This document shows, in pieces, positions 1 through 11,668 of a stretch of DNA of 64,000 bases (position 1 is its first letter; every line of letters begins with the position of its first letter). The stretch is from Otatea glauca (Eukaryota; Streptophyta; Magnoliopsida; Poales; Poaceae), in the NCBI GenBank assembly GCA_036346275.1, contig CM070725.1, positions 35,278,104 through 35,342,103 of the forward strand, in the 5' to 3' direction. The notes under the pieces were generated by a model that searched no databases, was not told where the DNA came from, and saw nothing but the letters and a program-made list of their open reading frames with translations. The translations under genes were made by a program, and so were the position numbers.

Positions 1-1576
1 CTTAGCTTTTCGCTAAACATTATAATTCATAAAAGTTGTTTATAATCATTATCCAAAGTATATACTATACTATTATGATGAAATAATCATATTTCATCAT
101 GTTTTCCATATAAATCATGTTGGTTAAATAACCCAAAATATTATGTTTGATGAACCTTATAATATGAATAAGTGAGCTTTGTATTAATGAAGAAGTTTGT
201 AGTTAATATATTTGTATCACCAGAACCTTCTTAAAAACCATAAATTAATCTAGTAACCTAGCTTAATAGATCCAACTTATTCGAAAACCCTTCTTATGCA
301 AAATCGCTTAAGATTAAGTGATATTCGCATAACCCTTTAAATTGTGTTTTATTTCTTTTAATCCAAATAATTTTAGCATCTATAATTCGAAGTTATAAAT
401 ACAAGAATTCATAATTTTAGCCTCTTGAATTAAGTAAATCAAGAATAGATAATCTATCGAGAGAAACCATGTTTTGCTCATCATAAAAGCCATTAAGTAT
501 ATAAATGTGCGCTTATATAAATCATGAGATCTCAAATCATTTAATCCCAACCCTAAATCATCCTGTTTTCGCAATGAATCTTTATTTGGTTTTACATTCA
601 TTTTCTTTTGCCCTTATTAAAGTTGGATATTTGCTATTTTCCGATTGATCGACGTAGAATTCGACGTCCCTTCCTCCGTCGTTGCCTCCGTCAGTCGTGG
701 CTTCGTCTTCGTCGTAAGCAATAAATAAGCAAGGCAAGCACCCCCTTTGACCATCTTGATCCCAGTATTTAATTTGCATTGTGTTTATTAAAATATTTCA
801 TGCACGCGTTTACTTTCTGTAAATTCGCTATTTTGTGGTACTGGTAGTTATACCTGTTGTCTCATGAAACTTCCTTGATAAGTATGAATATGTGAACCTT
901 GATAACCATAGATTAAGCTTAGACAATTACTTAATGTCATTATGGGTATATGCGATTACATTTTATCCATGCTTAGCCATGCTTTTAGAACTAAAGGGGT
1001 TGATGATCAGATCAAAATTTGTTTCTTAAGAAATGGAAATTTTGGAAATAAAGCTGTTGGTTATGGGTATGTTGGTTAAAAACCCAAAATAAAACTATGG
1101 TTTTGATGCGGGCGATTATTGGCAATAGCCGGAGGTGCAGAGGGATTTGCACGTAGTTAGGGTGGAGTATCGCCCGTGTCGGATTAAGGACCGAGCAATG
1201 GGACGCTATAGATCCAAGAATTTCGTACAACCACGAGGGCTGGTATGGGACAGTCTTAGCCTATTAAGTTGTTTAGGTGTGGCTTTGCATCTAAGGAAGG
1301 CGGGAGTACTGCACAGGCATTCCGTTTCGGTTTGTCTGTAGGGGTTTCTACATACCAATGCAACGGTGTACGCCTTGCCGTGAACAGAAACGTGGTGTTG
1401 GGTGTAAAGTGAAAGGATCCACGTTTTGGGTGAGTGTTTCTGTTTTCATGGCGAGGGTCAAACGTCCCGGGCTGGTTCAAAGCCACATCTAGATAATGTA
1501 ACGGCTCTGTATGATCTCCTTGCCGACACACCAAAGGAAGTGTGTTAATTGTTCTGGCAAAAAGGTTGATCATTCC

Positions 1577-1645
1577 TTGTGGGTAAAGCTGTACACCTCT
1601 GCAGTGTAAATCTAATCGATTAGCCGTGTCCACGGTTATGGACAC
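1577..1645 (+). other. Conserved LTR RNA-structure module, copy in LTR 1
   Basis: The order is GTGGGTAAAG, CTCTGCAG, the 12-nt palindrome CTAATCGATTAG (1612-1623), then the stem-loop GTGTCC-ACGGTTAT-GGACAC (1626-1645), a perfect 6-bp stem with an 8-nt loop. The same order recurs in families B, C and D with different but still pairing bases. The function is inferred only. Confidence 0.65.
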
Positions 1646-1958
1646 TTGGTGAAGTCATTCCAATGTTAGAATGCTTTGGTATTTTCCAAAATTGGGTTTT
1701 GGTTTGGAACCTGTTTTATCAGCTTTTGTTTCATGTCAAAGGATCGACATTATTGGATTCCATTTCTGGATTATTCGATATTCACGATGGGTTGTGAGTA
1801 TTACTTATGCTTTACTTATTTCATATCACCAATTATGCTTTTACAAATTCCGTTTGCAAATAACTTGTTTTACAATGTCAATTCGCTTTATGCAAATTAA
1901 CCGTAGTAGCCTCCTTTGAAATGGCCTCGCATATTATATAGGTTTTGCTAAGTCTTGC

Positions 1959-1974
1959 GAGTATGAAAGTACTC
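1959..1974 (+). other. Conserved LTR hairpin GAGURC-loop-GURCUC, LTR 1
   Basis: GAGTAT-GAAA-GTACTC; the closing pair is U-G wobble and the loop is a GNRA-type tetraloop. ACCCTTGC follows, as in the other copies. Confidence 0.6.
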
Positions 1975-2307
1975 ACCCTTGCTTATATGTTGTTTTTAGG
2001 TGGATAATTTAGCTAAGCTTCGAGGATTCCTTTTCATCGCAGTTGCGGATTTTCTCATCGAATCTTTCTAGGGATTATGCCTTGTCGATTGCTGCGGGTT
2101 TTGGATGGGCACACTACAAGACCTTGCTTCTTTTGTTGCTATATCTACGAGTTGTAAGATTTTCTTTAAATAATAGCTTCCGCTTAATATTATGTTGTAT
2201 GGTTGTGATTCCAATTGTTGTAAACATGTGAGTGCTAGCTCTCGATCCAGTGGAATGGCACAAGAATCACATGGAGTTTCTGTTCATCGAACGGGTCTCA
2301 CAAAGAT

Positions 2308-2318
2308 TGGTATCGAGC
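2308..2318 (+). promoter_or_regulatory. Primer binding site, internal region 1
   Basis: TGGTATCGAGC lies six bases after the LTR end. It matches the plant initiator-tRNA-Met primer site TGGTATCAGAGC apart from one missing A. The missing base could weaken priming or be a sequencing indel. Confidence 0.75.
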
Positions 2319-4675
2319 TATCTTGATCGTAGGATAAACCCTAGATAGAATGGTCGTTAGCATTGGGATAAGCAAATTCAAAATCTTATGTTTCAAAGTT
2401 ATCATATTTGCAAAATGTAGATTTTGCTATTCTCTCCTCATTCTTAAGATCTTATTCTTACCACTACTTTCATTTTGATTTGTAAACAAATTATTCTCTT
2501 TCCTTAAAGATAGTGTATCTTCGCAATTTGTTTTTGAAGACGTCCGAGACATGTCGCTACCACCCTTTATGCTTGCCAATGAGGACTACACCAACAACCT
2601 TAAGGAAGCCGACAACGCTTTGTTAACCTCGACAAAGCAAAAGTAAAACTCGAACATTTTACTTCACAAAGAGACGACTTCACCTAACAGTAAAATACGG
2701 AAGATTAGGGTATGTTAGGATTCACCTTAAGATAAGAAACCCTTACGCATAGCGTATTATTCCGCTCTAGTTAGATAAAGCATTTTTTTTATGTGGTGTT
2801 TATAACTCGCTACTTGAAGATTGGTTTTATTTGGTTGGTTAGGACTGATTTATATGTGAACTTAACCTCTAGGTTGAAGTTTCACAATAAGTTGTCCGTA
2901 TGTATAAATATAGGAAACTTAACCCATTGGATAAATTGGAAATCATAAGATAGCTCATCTCTTCTTTTCTATAAAATTTCTTCCAAACTTACCCTTTCTT
3001 GGTAGAACTTTTTATCTGTGTAAACCATTATAACCATTAGCTTTTCTCAAAATCAAGCAATTATTAGGATTAGTAATATAGTTACCATTATCATTTCTAG
3101 CTTTACTTGAGACCACACCAATTTACATAAGCTGTTTTGGCTAGTTAAAGTTTAATTTTTCCAATAATAATTCTTAACCATTTACCTCATTACATTGTCT
3201 AGATTATATACCATGAAAATGAACTATAACCCGAGAAGTTCTATACTTCTAAATAGAAACCTTGAGATGGTTGTAAAAAAAAAATAATAAAATAAATAAA
3301 TAAATAAATTGAAAATCCTATTTTCTAATAGGAATATAAAAAGAGCAGCATTAATTGTAGATGTACTTTTTTCCATTTGTGAGATTTAGTTTCTTTATCT
3401 GTACACCCTTCCCTTTTAATGGATAATTCATATACCCATTTCTTCCTTGTAGAATTTTCTCTCTTCACTTCTAGTTATCCTATCTAGAAGAAACTCTCTC
3501 CTTATGCTTAATAAAAACTACCGACAAATCTTTTTGAAAACAATTCTGGTAATAAATCAATAAACGTAGTGACGTCTACATCAACAACTCTGAGAATAGG
3601 GAAGTAACAAAGTGTCGCAACCATTGACTTCATGGAAGTTTTGGAGTACTAACATGTTGCAAGTAGTATAAAGATTAAAAGAAAGTCGTCGTCGAATGGC
3701 TTATTTTAAAAATAGTACTATCCAAATGACACATTATTCTAATTGCATAGTAAACCTCTTGTGCAGAGATACATATGGTTAGGATAAAAAAAAAAAAACT
3801 TAGATACCCCTCCCGCATACTAAGTTGAGCATATATATATATTTTTTGTGTTGTTGCAATTTTAAGTTTTGAAACTTACAGATTGCTTTGGGTTACTCTC
3901 GTAAATGTTAAACCATTAGGTGGAAATTTACGATGTGCCAACCCTTATTTAATAAGAAAATCTAATTAAGAAAATTTTAAGGAACGAAAAGTTGCCTTAT
4001 GAACTAATAACTAACAAATAACCAACCTTGAAACAATGTTTTAAGGAATGAGACACCGCCTTATAAATTAACCAAAGAATTACCAAATCCATATATAGGT
4101 TATTCTCAAAATAATATTTTAATAAATGAATGATACTTTGTAAAATGGATAACTTTCATCTAACCATATCCTCCCAAGTTCAACATCTTGAAGACACCTC
4201 CGACACAATCCATTAATGCATCCACCACAAGTAATGAGTAATAAGTTTTCAACCATTATAACCGACATTGGCTCTTTCCAAATAACTCTAGTTGAGATAT
4301 ATCCTTTCAATCATTTCAAACACTTTAGTATACCATGTACCTCTCCTTAAGTTAGCTCATTATTGCTAAAGAATCTTGGTATAAATTGTTAGCACTTCTC
4401 ATTCACTTTGTGAAAACCAACAGATTCCATCGAAATAACTTTTCCTAACAATCATTGTTGCAGGATACCGTGACAAGATTCCTCAATAAAATCTTGGAAA
4501 GTGAAGCCATGTTAAGCTTTCACCATCAACGGATAATCCTACCTTAGTCCCACCAAATTCCCAATATCTAGCGCAGAACAATTCCAACCTTGGATCAATC
4601 CTTGCCGAAAAGGAAATGGTTTAGAGCAACAACCTACTCCTACATCTTACTCAATACCTAAGCGATGCTCTTTGA

Positions 4676-4928
4676 AGTGTTGCCAACCCAGCCAATTCGA
4701 AGATCGTGCTTGCATTCGCTGTGGAGAAATAGGACACACTGCTGATGAGCATGCAATAAATTGCTCCACTGTGAAGGAAATCATTCTCTGGAAAATGTCC
4801 CATGAGCAATATCACTTATTACCTTTGTGAAGGGCATGACCATTGCCCACTCAATGTCCCTAGATCCGATAGTTGCCAATACAATTCAAAGATCGTGAGA
4901 GAAATTTCGAGCCTTAGTTGCTCAAGAT
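4676..4928 (+). pseudogene. Upstream degenerate zinc knuckles of gag
   Basis: Short open stretches read CIRCGEIGHTADEH (C-x2-C-x4-H with the last Cys replaced) and then YYLCEGHDHCP (a knuckle missing its first Cys or a residue). They lie just upstream of the gag-like ORF at 4929 in different frames, so the reading frame has been broken by indels. The second array copy (about 14060-14250) has the same traces. Together with the ORF downstream this suggests an ancestral gag tail with up to five knuckles. Confidence 0.55.
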
Positions 4929-5669
4929 TTGGCAATCAGAAGAGAAAAACTAGCTACACAGAAAATATTGCCTAAGGAGTTAAAGAAACAACACACAGAC
5001 TTTGACCGCCTTCATCCAGGAAGTAATAAGTGGTCATCGCCATCAAGATGTTTCTTGTGTGGTGAAGAAGGTCATTGGGCAAGGAAATGTCCGCAAGTTG
5101 AGATTAAAAAGGAAGGTGGTATTGAGAATCCAATCATACCCATCAAGACGCCACAAGAGAAGCGTGAGTGCTTCAACTGTCACGAGAAGGGTCATCTTGC
5201 TAAGCGATGCCCGCAAGAAGAACAAATATTTCCTACAACCATGGTCATACCAGAAGTCACATCGCTTAAGATTATAACTCCAAGAATAGGAGGAACAAAA
5301 TCAATCGGTTTGCTCGAAGAATCGCTTAAAGAAGAGGCGATTGAACGAAGACGCTTGCCCCAAAAAGCATCCCGCTCAATTCCACCTCAATTTCAACCAT
5401 CATTTGTTCATTCCTCCAACAACATCGGTGAACAGCCGTCCGGTGCTCAAGACCGAGCAATCATCATTTGCTTTTGCTATCGTGAACGTGGGCATTATGC
5501 CAACAAGTACCCAAAGAAGAAGCAAAATCCACCTCAACCCCATGAAGCCAAACAACGGCGAATGCAAAGTCGACATCAAGGCCAAGCAAGACCCTATCTC
5601 TCGCATTCACTCCAACTCAAGACATCAATCATGGCATACCTGACACAATGCCAGGTACATCTCATATAA
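4929..5669 (+). CDS. gag-like zinc-knuckle protein remnant
   Basis: An open frame of 246 residues carries two intact CCHC knuckles, CFLCGEEGHWARKC (about residues 41-54) and CFNCHEKGHLAKRC (about 79-92). A third degenerate one, CFCYRERGHYANKY, has Cys replaced by Tyr. CX2CX4HX4C knuckles bind nucleic acid in retroelement Gag, where they package genomic RNA. The capsid part of Gag is not recognisable, so this is a C-terminal piece, and its ATG is simply the first in an already open frame. The homologous segment of the second array unit is broken by frameshifts. No pol frame follows. Whether the protein is made is unknown. Confidence 0.6.
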   Translation: MAIRREKLATQKILPKELKKQHTDFDRLHPGSNKWSSPSRCFLCGEEGHWARKCPQVEIKKEGGIENPIIPIKTPQEKRECFNCHEKGHLAKRCPQEEQIFPTTMVIPEVTSLKIITPRIGGTKSIGLLEESLKEEAIERRRLPQKASRSIPPQFQPSFVHSSNNIGEQPSGAQDRAIIICFCYRERGHYANKYPKKKQNPPQPHEAKQRRMQSRHQGQARPYLSHSLQLKTSIMAYLTQCQVHLI

Positions 5670-6777
5670 ATATAGTTTCTGTCAGAACTTAGATTAATTT
5701 GAAATCATTGTGTCTAATCTTAAAGTAATATTTCGATAAGCGGAATATTGCCTTATGAATTTAACTGAACTCTCATCAAAATATATCTTATCTTAATCCT
5801 TCCAAATAGCCGGTAGGATGTTAAGTGTCAAACTTTCAGTTTTCATTTTTAACCATTGTCCGATCAATCCTCCATCTATTTTATAACATCAGTGAATAAT
5901 CTTTCTATTGTTTCGAATAAGATGGACAACGTCGCCTGTGTCAATCTAGAAGAACCTCATCACTTCGCCAACACCTGACCAAGAAGAGTTCATCATCTCA
6001 TCAAGGGTGAAATCGGTGATTTCAAAGTTATATCAAAGACCTAGGAAGCGTCAAGTACCTAGAACAACCCCTGCCTCGATGTCAGGTTTATGTAAAGATC
6101 TTCCTTATGTAATTATACCCGACACTTAATGCAATGTTAAGTATGTCCCTTATATATATATTCAATTCCTGCAATCAACCCTTTTCGCTCTGTACATTAT
6201 ATTCTTTCATAATTGCTAAATGCAAATAAAACTGAAACCCTCTGTCTACCAAGATGATCGAGCGAATTAAATCATCGGGATCATTTTATTCTCCTACCTC
6301 AACCTAAACCTTGAACTATCTTCACCCTGTTTTCAATCTAAAGACCACTTCGAATGACATTCATTCTAAACTAATCTCAATCAACTAGTGTTGACTATTC
6401 AGATCAACCATTATATTCAAATATCATTTCTTGATGATAACATTTAATTCTGCTTAAATGAATCGAATAACAAACGTTAATTCATTCCCCTCAAATATTC
6501 TAAACATATCGCATGTCACCCTCTAAATTAGATTATCATTATTAACAATCCTAGTTATACAATCAAAAGAGATATTTAGTAATATTCCTCATCTGCTTAC
6601 GCGAAACCCAAATAGAAATCTTCTCCATTCTAGATACATCACTTTGGAATCGCAAGAACGATGTTTTGCAAAGCGACTATATTGGAAACAAGAAGACGAG
6701 GAAACAACAAAACCACATCCGAGAAAGAATTTTCTAACCCATTTAGTCCTTGCAAATCTCGGGGACGAGATTTCTGT

Positions 6778-6792
6778 AAGGGGGGTAGATTT
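6778..6792 (+). promoter_or_regulatory. Polypurine tract before LTR 2
   Basis: A G-run followed by TAGATT sits directly before TGTAACATCCC, the plus-strand primer position expected for an LTR retrotransposon. It sets the strand of family A. Confidence 0.8.
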
Positions 6793-7986
6793 GTAACATC
6801 CCGAAAAATGCAATAATATGAAAATTCATATTTTGAATTTGAATATATTTATTTATGATTTTTTTTGACATGATTGGAATTTATTTGGAATTCCTTGGAT
6901 TTTTGTATTGAATGAAAAGTTAAAGAAATGGAATTAAGAAATGGATAATGGTGAAAAGGTAAAATGGTAAAAGATAAATTTTGGAAACAAATTATCATAG
7001 AACCCTAACCAATCTGGTAAGTCAGTAAAATCAACAAGTAAAATTTTATGCACTGAAAAATGGGTAAATAAAATTAATGTCACCACTTTTGACTAGAAAC
7101 AGTGCAAGTCAGAATTTGTGTAAAATATCAGAAACTCATCTGAATCCATAAAAATTACCATATCATCTTTAGAGCAGTGTTTACACCTGGTAAAAATCTC
7201 AGGAAATTATCATGTTGGAAAAGCCTTCTAAAAATTCAAAAACAGAGACAATTAAAAACTGGAAATCCTCATGTCAGAATTTATATAAAATAAATTCCCA
7301 ATATTCTGAATTGAAAATTTTACATAGATATCCTTGACCTGTATATAACCCCTCATAAAAGTTAAAAAAATAAATAATAAGGTTTGAACCTTTAAATAAA
7401 TACAAAACCGAAATTCAAATCCTGTACAAACCTACAGTGTCAGAATTTTTATAATTTAACCATGCGGTATTTTAATCTAAAGTTTTTACTGAAGGTTAAA
7501 AACTACCAGTAGAAACTAGTCAAAAAGTTTGAGAAAAATTGACCACGATTTGATAGCAGTTTTAATGCTCACATGGAGCTGTCCCGGCCAAGGTTATCTC
7601 TTCGTCTCATTTTCCTTCACCGCCGCGTGGGCCCGTCCCATTTGTGCTGTAACCATTCGTCGCACGGAACGGGAAACGCTCTCAGCCTCTGCCTGGTGGT
7701 CCTCGGACCCGCTGTCGATCGCTAGCTTCACTCCTTCCTCCTTTCCTCTCTGCCGTCGAATGAGCTCGCGCTCTCTGGAGCCCTCGCCGCCTGTCTTTGC
7801 CCATGCGCTCCTCGCCCAATCCTCTTGCGCACGCATGGCTTTCCGTGCCATACCTTGGCCAGCGTCGTCGTCTGAGCCGAGCTGAGTTCACGCCAAGTAC
7901 CTCACTGTTCCACCGTTGTCTTGTGCCAAGACCAGAGCGGTAGTGACTTTGATCGGTCGTTCAAACCTGTGAGGCGGTTGCACCGC

Positions 7987-7996
7987 TTATAAATAC
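7987..7996 (+). promoter_or_regulatory. LTR TATA box (LTR 2)
   Basis: TTATAAATAC lies about 1.19 kb into the LTR and is conserved at the same place in LTR 3 (17384) and the solo LTR (24940). It is the best candidate for the core promoter, with transcription starting about 30 nt downstream. Confidence 0.6.
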
Positions 7997-8757
7997 TACC
8001 AATGCGTCGCCATTGAGACCCTCCACCACTTCTCGAACCCTTTTAAGCCGAAGCCTTCTTTTTCTCCGAAGCCGCCATTGCCAAGAGAAGCCTGAGCCTT
8101 GAGGTCGAAAAGCAAATTGCCTCACTCGGTAAGCCAATGCCAAATTCGTTTGCGGTCAATCCTCCTGGGTACTCAGCAATTAATTTCCCCTCTTTTCCCT
8201 TAATTTTCGCTCACTGGAGAACTCCTTTCGTTGCTGTTCATCTTCCCCAGAACCGGCAATCGGTGGCAGCCCGCTCTAGTCGTTCTCCGAACCAACCAAC
8301 AATATCAGCGGGAGCTCCTCGTCATGCTATAGCTTTATTTGCCCTCGGCCAGACCCAAGTCTCGCCGGAGCACCGTCGCCACGTGCGCCCTTCTTCCCCA
8401 CGGCCGGCGCGCGTGGGCAGCCCAGCTCGGTGCCTCTCTCATTGGATTGACTGCCAAAACGGAATACAGGTATCACGTGGATGCTAAATTCGTTATCCAT
8501 TCAACCTATTATGCCTCCGTTCTTGCTCCCAGCCGGCCCGCCATTAGCGCCGCCCCGACCTCACGGTGGCGCGCTGCCCTGGCCATCACCGCCGGCAATA
8601 AAACCCACCGGCGTGTGCGAAATAGCCCCCTAATGCTCTCAGTGCCATCGCCTCGACCGGAGACCCACCGGAGTAGCAACGCCGGCGAGCCCTAGTAATA
8701 CTCTGTTTCGGCTCGCAGGTGAACCTCATCTGTTTTGGCGAGCCCCTGTGTTGCAAG

Positions 8758-8841
8758 CGAGCGCGTAGCCCAGTGGTAGATGCGCTCGGTTTCAGCTTGG
8801 AGGTCCTGAGTTCGAATCCCCCCTGAAGCCTTTTAAATTTT
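8758..8841 (+). ncRNA. tRNA-like segment inside LTR 2
   Basis: TAGCCCAGTGG (8766-8776) fits a Pol III A box and GTTCGAATCC (8810-8819) fits a B box, 44 bp apart, with T-rich DNA at 8830-8841 that could terminate Pol III. The 5' part forms a perfect 7-bp hairpin, CGAGCGC...GCGCTCG (8758-8788). No good acceptor stem or T-stem closes, so this is not a functional tRNA; a tRNA-derived (SINE-like) piece or captured promoter fits better. LTR 3 has a slightly decayed copy; the solo LTR at 23754 lacks it. Confidence 0.5.
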
Positions 8842-11272
8842 TATTTTGCCTCTTGCATTCCAACCTCCATATCTTTTTGCTAGAGTGTCCAAATGAAGTC
8901 AAATTAGTTTCTAAATTTAAGTTTTGAAATGAGGAATTAGAATCTGAAATAAAAAGTTATATGTTTCTAGCAGAAAAATATTTTTATTAGGTTTTGAATA
9001 TTAGGCCCTAAATAGGTGTTATGAAGAAAATACATTTTATATTAATCCATAAATCATGAAATAAATAGCACAAGTTACTGCAACAGTATGCAATCCATTT
9101 CTGCAAAAACATTTAAATTTGAATGTATTTTGAATCAAATATTGTAGGTTTAAGACCTTAATAACATCCAAATTCCAAGTGGTTAGAATAATATTCATAT
9201 GAGCTCAAAATTAGATTAAACCAGTTTAGATGTATTCCTGGGTTTGCATAGATTATGAACAACCAAAAATATTTAGACTTTAGTTTAGTTTAATCAATTT
9301 GTTAAGTGCTCAAACCTTCAATCGGCAAAATGATCAAATGATCATATCTCTCGCAAACGGACTTCAAATCCGACAAAATCAAATGCTATGACCTTAAAAT
9401 AGCATATAATAACTTGCTGTACAGTAATGGCAACTTGTTGAACAATTATGGGTTAGGCCATATTTAGCCCTAAAGATCATGTAGGTGAAAAACATCACAA
9501 ATGAATGCGAAATATTGCGAAACCAACTTTAAAACACTCTTAGGGTCATCCCATGCTAATGCCAGAAAATGAATAAGTAATCATGTAAGGATCATGCAAA
9601 CTAAGAACTAAAACTGAACCGTTATTGTGTAGATTATAAAACTACTTAAGCATTTTCAACAGCCAGTAGAACCCTCGTCTAAATGCAAATATTATGGAAA
9701 TCAGTTTAGAAACGATATTTAGGATATGGTCTACCATATTCTAGAAAAATATTTCATTTACAACTTACGTTTCAATTAAATCTTGCTAGTGAATACCCTA
9801 AAAAGTATGTTTGTCATAACCTTTAATGTCACATAAGCGTTTCAGTTTTGAAAAGAATATCTCGTTTAAACACTAAAATGTATGATATCAGCCTAGATTT
9901 GTTCACCAAAGTATATGCTATCCAATTAGAAGAAATAATCTTATTTCATCATGTTTTGCATATAAGCTTTAATAGTCAAATAACCCTTAGTTTTATGCTT
10001 TATGAACTTCATAATAAGATTAAGTGAACCTTGTAATAAGGAATTTGTAGTTAATAAATTTGTATCACGGAACCTTCTTAAAAACTATAAATAAATCTAA
10101 TTAGCTACCTTATCAGTCATAACCTGCTCAGATCGTTTCTTATGCAAATCACTTAAATAAGTAATTCAAGAATAGATAATCTCTAAAGAAAACCCTGTTT
10201 TGTTTATCATGAAGTCATTAAGTTTAAGAATAAAGTAATTGCTTAAATAATTCAAACTCTAAAGTATTCTGTTTTCGCAATGAATCTTTATTTGATTTTC
10301 ATCTGCATCTTCTTTTCGCCCTTATTGAAGTTTATTATTTGCTATATTTTCCGATCGATCGGCGTGTAGAATTCGACGTCCCTTCCTCGTCGTGCCTCCG
10401 TCGCTCGCGATCGCGTCTTCGTCGTAAGCGATATATAAGCAAGGCAAGCACCCCTTTGACCATCTTGATCCCAGGATTTAATTTGCATTGTTTATTAAAA
10501 TGTTTCATGCATACGTTTACTTTACGTAAATTCGCTATTTTGTGGTCTTGGTAGTTATACTGTTTTCTCATGAAACTTCCTTGATAAGTATGAACATGTG
10601 TACCTTGATAACCATAGATTGAGCTTAGACAATTACTTAATGTCATTGTGGGTATATCACGATTACTTTTATCCATGCTTAGCCATGCTTTAGAATCATT
10701 GAGGATTGATGATCGATCAAAACTTGTTTCTTAAGAAATGGAAAATGTTGGAAATAAAGCTGTTGGTTATGGGTATTTTGATTAAAACCCAAAATAAAAC
10801 TATGGTTTTGATGCGGCGATTATTGGCAATAGCCGAGGTGCAGAGGATTTGCACGTAGTTAGGGTGGAGTATCGCCTGTGTCGGATTAAGGACCGAGCAA
10901 TGGGGCGCTATAGATCCAAGAATTTCGTACAACCACGAGGGCTTGTATGGGCGGGTCTTAGCCTATTAAGTTGTTTAGGTGTGGCTTTGCATCTATGGAA
11001 GGCGGGAGTAATGCAGTGCATACCGTTTGGTTTGTCCGTAGGGGTTTCTACATACCAATGCAGCGGTGTACGCCTTGCCGTGAGCGAAACGTGGTGTTGG
11101 GTGTGATGAAAAGGATCCACGTCTTGGGTGTGTGTTTACGCTTCTATGGCGAGGTCAAGCGTCCGGGCTGGTTCAAAGCCACATCTAGATAATGTAACGG
11201 CTCTGATGATCTCCTTGCCGACACACCAAAGGAAGTGTGTTAACCGATCCGGCAAAAGAGGTTGATCATTCC

Positions 11273-11340
11273 TTGTGGGTAAAGTGTACACATCTGCAGT
11301 GTAAATCTAATTAATTAGCCGTGTCCACGGTTATGGACAC
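11273..11340 (+). other. Conserved LTR RNA-structure module, LTR 2
   Basis: The palindrome here is CTAATTAATTAG (11307-11318), changed symmetrically from the LTR 1 and LTR 3 version. It is followed by the stem-loop GTGTCC-ACGGTTAT-GGACAC (11321-11340). Confidence 0.65.
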
Positions 11341-11652
11341 TTGGTGAAGTCATTCCAATGTTAGAATGCTTTGGTATTTTCCAAAATTGGGTTTTGGTTT
11401 GGAACTGTTTTATCGACTTTTGTTTCATGTCAAAGGATCGACATTATTGGATTCCATTTCGGATTATTCGATATTCACGATGGGTTGTGAGTATTACTTA
11501 TGCTTTACTTATTTCATATCACCAATTATGCTTTTACAAATTCCGTTTGCAAATAACTTGTTTTACAATGTCAATTACGCTTTATGCAAATTAACTGTAG
11601 TAGCCTCCTTTGAAATGGCTCGCATATTATATAGGTTTTGCTAAGTCTTGCG

Positions 11653-11668
11653 GAGTACGAAAGTACTC
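11653..11668 (+). other. Conserved LTR hairpin, LTR 2
   Basis: GAGTAC-GAAA-GTACTC, a perfect 6-bp stem with a GAAA loop, followed by ACCCTTGC. Confidence 0.6.

Larger units (their letters stand above)
1..2302 (+). mobile_element. Family A LTR 1, 3' part (5' part outside window)
   Basis: This is the 3' 2.3 kb of a long LTR. It aligns almost end to end with 19055-21369, the end of the third LTR of the same array, and finishes with the same GGGTCTCACA terminus. A primer binding site follows directly, so this is a 5' LTR. By comparison with LTR 3, about 2.87 kb of it lies left of the window. It holds the conserved RNA-structure module at 1577-1645 and the hairpin at 1959-1974. It differs from LTR 3 by scattered substitutions and many one-base indels. 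There is no coding capacity; the small ORFs here are chance. Confidence 0.9.
2303..6792 (+). mobile_element. Family A internal region 1 (non-autonomous)
   Basis: The 4.5 kb between LTR 1 and LTR 2 opens with a PBS and ends with a G-rich polypurine tract. The only recognisable coding trace is a gag C-terminal zinc-knuckle segment (about 4676-5669). I see no protease, reverse transcriptase, RNase H or integrase motif in any frame. Long LTRs plus a short, nearly non-coding interior fit the LARD / TR-GAG class of non-autonomous LTR elements. From 2303 to about 4670, and from 5670 to 6770, I see only AT-rich non-coding DNA. Similarity to internal region 2 is patchy: near identical over roughly 4120-6050 and clearly diverged elsewhere. 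Confidence 0.8.

Noticed and set aside
8758..8832. A functional tRNA gene
   Set aside because: A and B boxes are present but acceptor and T stems do not pair, so it is called only tRNA-like.
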